Source of the DNA: an uncultured Erysipelotrichaceae bacterium
GTDB lineage: Bacteria > Bacillota_I > Bacilli_A > RFN20 > CAG-288
Length of the DNA stretch: 5,421 nt
Direction of reading: 5' to 3'
NCBI GenBank assembly: GCA_902771745.1
Contig: CACXYG010000103.1
Coordinates: 1-5,421 of the forward strand
This document shows, one piece after another, positions 1 through 5,421 of the stretch; the first letter of the stretch is position 1, and every line of letters begins with the position of its first letter. A model generated the notes under the pieces. It saw only the letters and a list, made by a program, of their open reading frames with translations. It was not told where the DNA came from and searched no databases. The translations under genes and the position numbers were made by a program.

Positions 1-95
1 CGAGTAAGGTTGGATTTGGCTGTATGTGCTGGGTTTTCATGTGGGTTCACCCAGCGACGGACTTTCACCGCAGGCACGTGACATGCCTATCACAC
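1..95 (+). ncRNA. Possible 3' end of a structured RNA, cut by the window edge
   Basis: This stretch is richer in G and C than its surroundings and contains two consecutive inverted repeats. GCTGGGT at 28-34 pairs with ACCCAGC at 49-55, and AGGCA at 72-76 pairs with TGCCT at 84-88, with a single-stranded link (56-71) between them. The intrinsic terminator at 96-127 follows directly, so the arrangement reads as hairpin, linker, hairpin, terminator, which is typical of the end of a small structured RNA. Two other readings are possible: the third plus frame is open from base 3 to a TGA at 102-104, so it could be the tail of a truncated protein gene, or it could be the 3' UTR of an upstream gene. 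The open frame is short, Cys/Trp/His-rich and ends inside the terminator stem, which argues against coding. The RNA family is not identified; a raiA-type RNA is one thing to test. Confidence 0.3.
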
Positions 96-127
96 AAAAG
101 GTGATGGAGAAATCCATCACCTTTTTT
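96..127. terminator. Bidirectional intrinsic terminator
   Basis: A perfect 13-bp stem, 96-108 against 113-125, closes a GAAA tetraloop (109-112). On the plus strand it is followed by a T-run ending at 127; on the minus strand the stem itself ends in TTTT. It lies 8 bases after the stop codon of fbp, so it ends the fbp transcript, and it also ends whatever is transcribed rightward through bases 1-95. Confidence 0.9.
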
Positions 128-133
128 CATTTG

Positions 134-2068
134 TTAATTACGTTCGTGCAATTCGCCAGTTTTATAAGCTTCAATGAGGTCCTTGAGAACACCGATTTGT
201 TCTTGTAAGTCTCTTCCCTTATCCGTATCTTTGACAAGGACACGGTCTGGACAGCGTTCCACAATTTTAACCTTAGAGATATTACCTCCGTCTTTCACAA
301 AGTTCTTGTGCTGGGCTAAAAGATAATAGTGAGAGTTGTAAATCAATGTATAGCCAGCAATACCCGTCTTAGAATGATAAGATTTGGCTAAACCGCCATC
401 AATCTTGAAGAGTTTACCATCAGCCTTGATCGGCGATTCTCCTTTATTGACCAAGACTGGAACATGTCCGTTGATGATATGACCATGATCAACATCCGCA
501 CCAAATTCCTGAAGAATCTTTTTGACGTATTCAATATCTTTTGAGTATTCGTAATAAGGATTGTAATCCTCATGATATAAAGAAGAATCATTGATGAAGA
601 TTCTTTCAAACGTGGTGATTTGATCCTTACCAAAAAGCGGTGACTTTGGACCACACCACAAATACCACAAGAAATCCGTTTCAAATTCTTTGTCTGGATG
701 ATCTAAAGGCAGAGAACAAGCGTATCTGACCTTTTTCTCACAATAATCCATATAGGCTTTACCAGAGAAAGTGCCATCGGGTGTCTTTACTTCCATGAAA
801 GAACCATCTTCATTCATTGGAACGCAAGCGTGATATAACAAATTACCGTTATATAACTTATACATGGAGCCTTTCTTTAATAAGAACTTGACATGTCTTT
901 GAAGTTTTTCAGAGTGAGTGAAACTATACTGAAGACTCTGCATGAGAAGTACTTCATCCTTAGTCAATTCACGAAGATTACCCTTTTTAAGCGTTGGAAG
1001 ATTCTTATCTTCTAATGGGAAGGTTTTATCTTTTATGGTGATGGTTCCTTTTTCTAAATCGATGCCATCTAACAACAGACGATTATTGATACCATATTCC
1101 GGATGACGTAAGATCAACTGGCCTTCTAATTTAAACATGATCATGGTGATGACTTTACACATCTTAGCCGCTAAGGTTGGAGATAAAGAATCAGAGACAT
1201 TGGTATCCAACAGATGTGGTTTAAATCTCTCACAAGAATCATCCTTATAAAGTTCTTCCGCATACATGGAAAGTGGTCTTAAATTGATTCCATAGCCAGA
1301 TTCCAAGACATCAAAAGAGTTATATAAAGTAGCGATATAAATGACATGAGCAATGCAGGCTAAATTTCCATGAGCAGCACCAATCCATGGGGTATCGTGA
1401 TTACCCCACTGAATATCGATTTCTGGGAAGGTCATCAACTCATCCATGATCATATCCGCTCTCGGTCCACGATCAAAAATATCGCCGATGATATGGAGAT
1501 GATCAACACAGAGATTCTGAATCAACTTGGCTAAAGCGATGATATATGGATCGGAATAATCCAAATCCAAAATAGAATCCAAGACCGCATCATGATATCT
1601 CTTGGTGTTGAGATCTTCCGAATTGGTATTGATCAATTCATCTAGAACATAAGCGTAGGAGTTAGACATTCTCTTACGGGTTTTACTACGAGTATATTTT
1701 GAAGAGATAAAGCGTGCGACAACGATCATCTTCTCAATCATATCCTTACGCCATTTACGGGTGTCAGACTTCAGATAATGACGCGTGTTTAAAACCTCTT
1801 CAGGATAATAGATCAACTTGGCTAGTTCATCATATTCTCCTTTACTTAAAGAATTACCTAAAGCCTTTTTCATCTTCATAAAGACCACACCAGAACCAGA
1901 TCTCATCAGATAAGAAAAAGACTCATACTCACCATGAATATCACTTAAAAAGAACTCCGTTCCTTTTGGAAGTTCACAGATGGCCGAAAGGTTGATAATT
2001 TCTGTACTGGCACTCTTGATGTTCGGAAAAGATTTCGATAACAGTTTTAATAAAGGTAAATCTCGCAT
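134..2068 (-). CDS. fbp: Class III fructose-1,6-bisphosphatase
   Basis: This enzyme hydrolyses fructose 1,6-bisphosphate to fructose 6-phosphate and phosphate, the committed step of gluconeogenesis, in the cytoplasm. The 644-residue product is close to the usual length of the Firmicutes class III family (about 640-670), so it appears full length. It belongs to the calcineurin-like metallophosphoesterases, and the metal-binding motifs are visible in order: SDIHGE at 42-47, GDIFDRGPR at 195-203, GNHD at 222-225, a His at 413 in LYHACVPM, and INGHVPV at 532-538, followed by the conserved IDGGLAKSY near 556-564. The ATG at 2068 is supported by AGAGGG six bases upstream. The gene is monocistronic: it has its own TATAAT box, the neighbouring gene upstream has its own terminator (2169-2201), and a strong terminator follows the stop. 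In Bacillus subtilis this class is Mn-dependent and activated by phosphoenolpyruvate; that is family knowledge and is not shown here. No frameshift or missing motif was seen. Confidence 0.97.
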   Translation of the reverse strand: MRDLPLLKLLSKSFPNIKSASTEIINLSAICELPKGTEFFLSDIHGEYESFSYLMRSGSGVVFMKMKKALGNSLSKGEYDELAKLIYYPEEVLNTRHYLKSDTRKWRKDMIEKMIVVARFISSKYTRSKTRKRMSNSYAYVLDELINTNSEDLNTKRYHDAVLDSILDLDYSDPYIIALAKLIQNLCVDHLHIIGDIFDRGPRADMIMDELMTFPEIDIQWGNHDTPWIGAAHGNLACIAHVIYIATLYNSFDVLESGYGINLRPLSMYAEELYKDDSCERFKPHLLDTNVSDSLSPTLAAKMCKVITMIMFKLEGQLILRHPEYGINNRLLLDGIDLEKGTITIKDKTFPLEDKNLPTLKKGNLRELTKDEVLLMQSLQYSFTHSEKLQRHVKFLLKKGSMYKLYNGNLLYHACVPMNEDGSFMEVKTPDGTFSGKAYMDYCEKKVRYACSLPLDHPDKEFETDFLWYLWCGPKSPLFGKDQITTFERIFINDSSLYHEDYNPYYEYSKDIEYVKKILQEFGADVDHGHIINGHVPVLVNKGESPIKADGKLFKIDGGLAKSYHSKTGIAGYTLIYNSHYYLLAQHKNFVKDGGNISKVKIVERCPDRVLVKDTDKGRDLQEQIGVLKDLIEAYKTGELHERN

Positions 2069-2074
2069 AATGTT

Positions 2075-2094
2075 CCCTCTTCTATTCCATTATA
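2075..2094 (-). promoter_or_regulatory. fbp -10 box and ribosome binding site
   Basis: On the minus strand a perfect TATAAT lies at 2094-2089 and a Shine-Dalgarno AGAGGG at 2080-2075, six bases before the ATG. Transcription would start near 2082, giving a short leader of about 14 bases. The -35 is unclear: TTTACA at 2120-2115 resembles the consensus but would leave a long 20-base spacer. No operator-like repeat was seen around it. Confidence 0.5.
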
Positions 2095-2168
2095 TTTATT
2101 TCCGCAGAAAAAGATGTAAAGAAAAGCAAAATAGTGATATTTGCGAACAAAAAATCCAAAAACTGCAA

Positions 2169-2201
2169 GAAAAAACCTCTCCAGCAAAATGCCAAAGAGG
2201 T
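2169..2201 (-). terminator. Intrinsic terminator of the Rpn-type gene
   Basis: Read on the minus strand, ACCTCT (2201-2196) pairs with AGAGGT (2180-2175). The stem extends inward by five more pairs, three of them G-U, around an ATTTT loop, and is followed by a run of Ts (2175-2170). On the plus strand the inner part does not pair and no T-run follows, so it acts only leftward. It lies 24 bases after the stop of the gene at 2225-3061 and separates it from fbp. Confidence 0.85.
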
Positions 2202-2224
2202 CAATAACACTCAATGAAAGACTG

Positions 2225-3061
2225 CTACTTTACCTTCTCGATATCTTCTTTTGACCAGCCAGTAGCCAAAACAATCTGGTCGACAGAAAAACCGTTTTCC
2301 TTCATACGAAGAACAGTTTCTCTCATATTCTCTTTTCGCCCTTCTTCTCTACCTTCTTTTCGTCCTTCTTCTCGTCCTTCTTTGCGGGCTTGATCGAGTT
2401 CTGGTTTGAACATTTCACGGATATCTTCTTCAACAGACATTCTCTTCTCCCCCTCTTTACAACATTCTACACTTTTCTTGATACGAGGTAAAAGGATTTC
2501 TTCAGTTTTGGAGCAACCGAAATCATGCATCAATTTACCAAACATAGATTTTTTATCCACATATTTCTGATTGAGAAGATACCAAACGTAAGAATCCGGA
2601 GCCACTCTCCCTTTTAAATCCTCTTTCAGTCTAAAACGATAATAAGGTTGACCATCACCATAATAATCAAACCCCATGATGAAAATCAAAATCGTGTCAG
2701 GAAGATTTGAATACTTTTGACCGACGCCTAAGTTATTATGATCAATCGATGATTGATAATACCTCATACGCTTAAAAGAAAAGTTCTCTGAAGCTCGTTG
2801 AATTTCAATATCATGAAAGACATTATTCTCATCCACGGCAACAACATCCAAACGCACAGAATGATGCTCTGGTCGAGCAAAAATATCCTTCTGTACCTCT
2901 GAAGAAACCACCTTAAGATCATTTCTGTTAAGCATGATACGCAACACATACTCAACCAACCCTGGATCATCCTGAAACACTCTTGTCATCAACACATCAT
3001 GCATCAAGGTCATCTCATCAACTTCTTTGGCAACACGTTGTTCAAGTTCGTATTTTGTCAT
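2225..3061 (-). CDS. Rpn family (PD-(D/E)XK nuclease) putative transposase
   Basis: A 278-residue protein of the Rpn / PD-(D/E)XK nuclease family transposase type. Family members promote RecA-independent recombination and cut DNA; most are found as scattered single genes, and their biological role is poorly known. The nuclease core is visible: Asp72 in the SVRLDVV strand, then the E-x-Q of HDIEIQ (Glu86, Gln88), then an Arg/Tyr-rich helix RMRYYQ at 98-103. The N-terminus (HDVLMTRVFQDDP, 21-33) is also typical of the family. The C-terminus has a charged KEGR/EEGR repeat (227-242) and a short helix-turn-helix-like tail (VLATGWSKEDIEK, 264-276). The ATG at 3061 is chosen over an in-frame TTG at 3067 because AGGGGG sits seven bases before the ATG but only one base before the TTG. 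The catalytic residues are present, so it may be active. It is transcribed alone, divergent from the phosphatase gene, with its own terminator. Confidence 0.88.
   Translation of the reverse strand: MTKYELEQRVAKEVDEMTLMHDVLMTRVFQDDPGLVEYVLRIMLNRNDLKVVSSEVQKDIFARPEHHSVRLDVVAVDENNVFHDIEIQRASENFSFKRMRYYQSSIDHNNLGVGQKYSNLPDTILIFIMGFDYYGDGQPYYRFRLKEDLKGRVAPDSYVWYLLNQKYVDKKSMFGKLMHDFGCSKTEEILLPRIKKSVECCKEGEKRMSVEEDIREMFKPELDQARKEGREEGRKEGREEGRKENMRETVLRMKENGFSVDQIVLATGWSKEDIEKVK
2336..2383 (-). repeat. Four 12-bp in-frame tandem repeats
   Basis: Inside the Rpn-type gene, four imperfect 12-bp units encode KEGR, EEGR, KEGR, EEGR (residues 227-242), a highly charged, probably helical linker between the nuclease domain and the C-terminal tail. 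Because each unit is 12 bp, gain or loss of units keeps the reading frame and only changes linker length. EGR-type repeats in this position are common in the family. Confidence 0.85.
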
Positions 3062-3068
3062 GAACAAT

Positions 3069-3074
3069 CCCCCT
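3069..3074 (-). promoter_or_regulatory. Shine-Dalgarno site deciding the Rpn-type start
   Basis: On the minus strand AGGGGG (3074-3069) stands seven bases before the ATG at 3061-3059, an ideal distance. The TTG at 3067-3065 would begin only one base after it, so TTG is not a credible start. Confidence 0.85.
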
Positions 3075-3111
3075 TTACATATATATGACCAAAATCAAAG
3101 GAAAATTGTCT

Positions 3112-3141
3112 AAAATACTTAAATAAACGAAAGATTTTCAA
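3112..3141 (-). promoter_or_regulatory. Candidate promoter of the Rpn-type gene
   Basis: On the minus strand TTGAAA (3141-3136) and TATTTT (3117-3112) are 18 bases apart, giving a start near 3105 and a leader of about 44 bases. The -10 is only a moderate match. It lies in the 142-base divergent region shared with the phosphatase promoter. Confidence 0.35.
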
Positions 3142-3191
3142 GAAACCAGCATTTAAAATACCTTTCTCTTTCATTCTCAAAACCAATACTT

Positions 3192-3197
3192 TATAAT
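3192..3197 (+). promoter_or_regulatory. -10 box of a probable leaderless promoter
   Basis: A perfect TATAAT ends six bases before the ATG at 3204, so transcription would begin at or within a base or two of the A of that ATG. No purine-rich Shine-Dalgarno lies in the preceding bases (TTTTCCT). The -35 is weak: TTCATT at 3170-3175 with a 16-base spacer is the best seen. Confidence 0.55.
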
Positions 3198-3203
3198 TTT
3201 CCT

Positions 3204-4046
3204 ATGCCAAATAACGAACTTGGAAAAAGAATCCCATTAGAGGGAACCATCAACACAAGAGACCTAGGTGGATATATCACCAAAGACGGACGAAAAGTCA
3301 AATATAGAAGACTGATTCGCACCGACTTTTTAGGGAGAATCACCGATAACGATATCCAGTATATCCTAAAAGAATTACATCCTGTCTATGAAGTAGATAT
3401 GCGTAGTTCTGGAGAAATCGAGGCTTCCCCGAATAGAGAAATACCAGGGGTAACCTTTGTTCATCTTCCCATCCAGGAATCACATAAAACAGAAAGACTT
3501 GTCGATCAGGAAAGTCCCCATGTCAGTATCAAAGATGCCGGTATCAAAAGCACCGTAGATTATCTCTATCGTATGGATGTCAATGGAGACATGACCTACG
3601 CCTTTGAAAAAGTCTATCGCAACATGGTTCTACCCTATGGACAGAAACACTACGAAGACTTCCTCCGCTTATGTCAGAAGAACAAAGAAGGCTCCATTCT
3701 CTTCCATTGCGCTGATGGTAAAGACCGCTCAGGTCTAGCAGCCGCCTTACTCTTATTGATGTTAGGTGTAGATAAAGAAACCGTCATTGAAGATTATCTA
3801 AAAAGCAATGAAAACACCAAGGGCAAAGCCCAACGCAGAGAAAAATATCTCCGTGAAGAAGCTCACATTGAAGATGAGACCATAATCAACTCCATCAAGA
3901 TGGTCGCCGGTGTGAGAAGAAACTGGATTGAATCCGCCTTTGATGAAATGACAAAAATTGCAGGAAGTGTAGATAACTTCATCAAAAACAACTTACACTT
4001 CACTGATGAAGACATCAAAGAATTACAAGATAATTACCTTGAATAA
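3204..4046 (+). CDS. Tyrosine/dual-specificity phosphatase (Y_phosphatase3 type)
   Basis: A 280-residue cysteine phosphatase of the family that includes Mycobacterium MptpB and Listeria LipA. Members remove phosphate from phosphotyrosine, and some also act on phosphoserine/threonine or phosphoinositides. The active-site loop HCADGKDRSG is at 168-177: Cys169 is the nucleophile, Arg175 binds phosphate, and Lys173-Asp174 are the GKDR signature of this subgroup. The N-terminal family motif NTRDLGGY is at 17-24 and a conserved DMRS at 65-68. There is no signal peptide or membrane segment, so it is probably cytoplasmic; its substrate cannot be inferred. The ATG at 3204 is the only in-frame start before the NTRDLGG motif, and the N-terminus has the usual family length. 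It has no Shine-Dalgarno and a TATAAT box immediately upstream, which suggests a leaderless mRNA. The gene stands alone, divergent from the Rpn-type gene and convergent with the pseudogene, and ends in a strong hairpin terminator. Confidence 0.93.
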   Translation: MPNNELGKRIPLEGTINTRDLGGYITKDGRKVKYRRLIRTDFLGRITDNDIQYILKELHPVYEVDMRSSGEIEASPNREIPGVTFVHLPIQESHKTERLVDQESPHVSIKDAGIKSTVDYLYRMDVNGDMTYAFEKVYRNMVLPYGQKHYEDFLRLCQKNKEGSILFHCADGKDRSGLAAALLLLMLGVDKETVIEDYLKSNENTKGKAQRREKYLREEAHIEDETIINSIKMVAGVRRNWIESAFDEMTKIAGSVDNFIKNNLHFTDEDIKELQDNYLE

Positions 4047-4047
4047 C

Positions 4048-4089
4048 AAAACAGAGATTGTTCTACAAAAGTAGTTCAATCTCTGTTTT
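4048..4089. terminator. Terminator of the phosphatase gene, likely bidirectional
   Basis: A 13-bp perfect stem (4048-4060 with 4077-4089), a 2 x 2 TT/TT internal loop, four further pairs (CTAC/GTAG) and an AAAA loop start one base after the phosphatase stop. The stem ends in AAAA/TTTT, so either strand would present a T-tract; it can also stop transcripts of the convergent pseudogene. Confidence 0.85.
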
Positions 4090-4117
4090 CATTTCATATT
4101 ATTTCTTCGCTTTTGGT

Positions 4118-4137
4118 TATGTTTTAATCAAAACATA
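4118..4137. repeat. AT-rich inverted repeat between convergent genes
   Basis: TATGTTTT (4118-4125) and AAAACATA (4130-4137) form a perfect 8-bp stem with an AATC loop. It lies 38 bases beyond the stop of the minus-strand pseudogene. Neither strand has a T-run outside the stem, so it is at best a weak terminator. Confidence 0.5.
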
Positions 4138-4175
4138 TATTTTCTAACCGATCAGAAAACCGTATCCTTACCAAA

Positions 4176-5033
4176 TTAGTCTGTATATTCTCCTACCACT
4201 TCTACCCCAATAAAAGTTCCCTTATTGATGATAGGAGCAGTAAAGTTTCTAATGCCTTCTTCCTGAGGGTGACCATAGTCTATCCATTCTTCTTGATGAG
4301 CATAGTCTTTTAATTCCTCATCACTTTTAAAATAGAGATGTAAGCCCACCTGGTAGTAGCCACCTTCTAATTCTTCTTCAGTGGTTCCTTGAACCTGTCT
4401 GGTAAGATAGAGAGAAAAAACAGATTTGTTATCGAGCTTTTCTCCATCTACAGTTTCTAAAAGAACATCATCACAATCATCGCTTATTCTTACCTTCAAT
4501 TTGTTAAAAGCAATAAATGATTCTACTAATTCATCAGGCGTGTTTTTACCTACTATCAGAGAAGTCAGTGTTTGTTTTAAATCTTTGATACTCAGAGCAT
4601 CATTCCTGTTAGATTTAACTTTTGCTTTAGAATGGCTTTTATTTGGTCGAGCAATACATGCTTTTAATTGTTCTACATAGGCTTCATAAGCTTCATCTAA
4701 AAGCTTGTAGAAATTTTCCTTTGTTGCTTCTTCCTCTTTTAACTCAATTATTTTAAAACCATCGACTGATGGGTGATCATCCTAAACAAATCTAAAGGTC
4801 ATCGTATTATGATCTATAATGAGACTAGCCATACCATTGTCACCTGAACGCTGGGCATTTGGTTTTCTACGAAAGGTCATGCATATAAGGAACTCTTTTT
4901 TGTCATCCCCACCATATACCACTAACTTTTTTATCATCAAAGCCTTTTTGGAAATAGTAATTCAGCAATTCGTCTTTTTCAATAATGTCACAAAGCATAA
5001 TTTTCTAATACTATTAATTTTTAGTTCCCCAAT
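4176..5033 (-). pseudogene. Decayed gene of unknown family (two frameshifts and a TAG)
   Basis: Read leftward, continuous coding-like sequence runs through three interrupted pieces. It opens at ATT 5033 (GELKINSIRKLC), where an ATG would be expected, 10 bases after AAGGAGG. One base is missing near 4990-4995, moving the frame to DIIEKDELLNYYFQKGFDD. An extra A in the A6 run at 4932-4927 restores the first frame (LVVYGGDDKKE, then FRRKPNAQRSGDNGMAS). A TAG stands at 4784-4782. The same frame then continues for 201 sense codons without a single ATG, including an acidic helical stretch (ELKEEEATKENFYKLLDEA), a basic linker (NKSHSKAKVKSNR) and the C-terminus GVEVVGEYTD, to TAA at 4178-4176. Repaired length is about 285 residues; it is soluble, with no signal peptide or membrane segment seen. 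I do not recognise the family. The TTG-started 107-residue frame at 4176-4499 is only the tail of this gene. Homopolymer sequencing error could explain the frameshifts but not the TAG or the lost start. Confidence 0.75.
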
Positions 5034-5043
5034 AGTACTATTA

Positions 5044-5050
5044 CCTCCTT
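5044..5050 (-). promoter_or_regulatory. Orphan Shine-Dalgarno of the pseudogene
   Basis: AAGGAGG on the minus strand (5050-5044) is a near-perfect ribosome binding site, but the next codon in the coding frame at a fitting distance (10 bases) is ATT at 5033, not ATG. This supports a start lost by a single base change. Confidence 0.6.
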
Positions 5051-5190
5051 CAATAAATAAGGGAATGATGAATAAATGAGTCAGAATCGAAATCAAAACG
5101 GAAGAAAACTTATGCATAAGATACACTAAGGGACAATTCTTTCTCATGCTTTTTCAATTAAAGAGACAACCTAAATAAATTTATAACAAA

Positions 5191-5218
5191 AGTATACCTA
5201 TATATAAATATATATCAA
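5191..5218 (-). promoter_or_regulatory. Minus-strand sigma-A-type promoter upstream of the pseudogene
   Basis: TTGATA (5218-5213) and TATACT (5196-5191) are separated by 16 bases, each one mismatch from consensus. Transcription would start near 5184 and run leftward through a leader of about 150 bases into the pseudogene's ribosome binding site. Confidence 0.5.
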
Positions 5219-5362
5219 GAGAAAAATGACATTTTGACTTATTTTGACATAATATTACAACCTTTCAGCCTAAAATCAGTATGTTTCTCTGCTTTTTGAG
5301 AAACTATTTGTTGAAGAAATGTTAAAGGATAATACCAATTAAGTGTTGATACTTCCTTTTAG

Positions 5363-5371
5363 TGCTATAAT
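5363..5371 (+). promoter_or_regulatory. Extended -10 promoter at the right edge
   Basis: TGCTATAAT is a perfect extended -10 element (TGnTATAAT), predicting rightward transcription from about 5378. TTGATA at 5346-5351 lies upstream, but a 14-base spacer makes it a poor -35; the extended -10 may compensate. The gene or RNA it drives lies beyond the window. Confidence 0.6.
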
Positions 5372-5377
5372 AGATGC

Positions 5378-5421
5378 GCTAAATATTAAAGTTTTTAGAG
5401 TCCTGGCAGACGAATATTTAG
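5378..5421 (+). other. Start of a rightward transcript with a 9-bp terminal stem
   Basis: CTAAATATT (5379-5387) and AATATTTAG (5413-5421) are a perfect 9-bp inverted repeat that begins one base after the predicted transcription start and ends on the last base of the window. The 25-base loop contains GTCCTGGCAGAC, itself able to form a short GTC/GAC stem. There is no start codon or ribosome binding site in it. It could be the first helix of a leader RNA or small RNA, but the family is not recognisable from this fragment. Confidence 0.4.

Larger units (their letters stand above)
5051..5421. other. Non-coding or decayed stretch with promoter signals
   Basis: No gene can be supported in these 371 bases. 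The minus frame that runs upstream of the pseudogene to ATG 5147 has no Shine-Dalgarno before its ATG and reads through the AAGGAGG, so it is probably leader and not protein. From about 5062 to 5135 the plus strand turns purine-rich, with an open plus frame 5080-5178 lacking a start; it could be a gene remnant. The rest is very AT-rich and holds a minus-strand promoter (5191-5218), repeated TGAC motifs (5227-5250), an inverted repeat TTTCTC/GAGAAA (5284-5303) and a plus-strand promoter at the right edge. Confidence 0.5.

Noticed and set aside
26..208. 60-residue plus-strand frame
   Set aside because: It runs through a perfect intrinsic terminator and into the antisense of the fbp 3' end, and has no ribosome binding site.
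388..684. 98-residue minus-strand frame
   Set aside because: Out-of-frame shadow inside fbp, whose own frame carries the conserved motifs here.
1980..2207. 75-residue plus-strand frame
   Set aside because: Antisense to the fbp N-terminus and overlaps its promoter and the minus-strand terminator; low-complexity Lys/Gln-rich tail.
2764..2970. 68-residue minus-strand frame
   Set aside because: Shadow within the nuclease core of the Rpn-type gene.
3080..3085. TATATA as -10 box for the Rpn-type gene
   Set aside because: It would place the transcription start within the Shine-Dalgarno, leaving no usable ribosome binding site.
4426..4680. 84-residue plus-strand frame
   Set aside because: Antisense of the pseudogene, whose minus frame has far better coding character.
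4819..5079. 86-residue plus-strand frame
   Set aside because: Antisense of the pseudogene's 5' half; Phe/Leu/Ser-rich composition typical of an antisense frame.
4962..5147. 61-residue minus-strand frame as a separate gene
   Set aside because: Its ATG has no Shine-Dalgarno, it reads through AAGGAGG, and its last residues lie past the frameshift near 4990. Only the part after 5033 appears to be coding.
5391..5412. GTTTTTAGAG resembling the start of type II CRISPR repeats
   Set aside because: Only one copy, the following bases do not match, and no cas gene or spacer pattern is visible.
5401..5421. TCCTGGCAGACG resembling the start of 5S rRNA
   Set aside because: The match is limited to a few bases and the continuation does not fit; too little sequence remains before the window edge.

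Overview
The window looks like a low-GC Bacillota chromosome. The coding strands are AT-rich and purine-biased, the two intact minus-strand genes have strong Shine-Dalgarno sequences (AGAGGG, AGGGGG), and the largest gene is a class III fructose-1,6-bisphosphatase of the Firmicutes type. Gene content and protein style would fit a gut lineage such as the Erysipelotrichia, but this is an impression and not a phylogenetic result.

Layout from left to right: (1) bases 1-95 hold a GC-richer stretch with two small hairpins, running into a perfect bidirectional terminator (96-127); it may be the 3' end of a structured RNA. (2) fbp, a 644-residue class III FBPase, lies on the minus strand with its own TATAAT box and SD and ends 8 bases before that terminator. 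(3) A Rpn/PD-(D/E)XK-type putative nuclease/transposase lies on the minus strand with its own terminator; its start should be the ATG at 3061, not the upstream TTG. It carries an in-frame 4 x 12-bp tandem repeat. (4) Divergent from it, on the plus strand, is a HCxxGKDR tyrosine/dual-specificity phosphatase with no SD and a TATAAT box only six bases before its ATG, so its mRNA is probably leaderless. It ends in a strong hairpin. (5) The 4176-5033 minus strand is a decayed gene of unknown family: two compensating single-base frameshifts plus an in-frame TAG, an ATT where the start should be, but an intact AGGAGG. Repaired, it would be about 285 residues. (6) Bases 5051-5421 have no supported gene; they hold a good minus-strand promoter, spaced TGAC repeats, and at the right edge a plus-strand extended -10 promoter whose transcript begins with a 9-bp inverted repeat that closes at the last base of the window.

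The genes do not form one operon: each has its own transcription signals. FBPase serves gluconeogenesis, the Rpn-type protein belongs to a mobile/recombination family, and the phosphatase probably acts in protein or lipid dephosphorylation. No functional link between them can be argued from the sequence. The most notable items are the probable leaderless phosphatase, the reconstructed pseudogene that simple ORF calling breaks into pieces, and the two RNA-like edges of the window.
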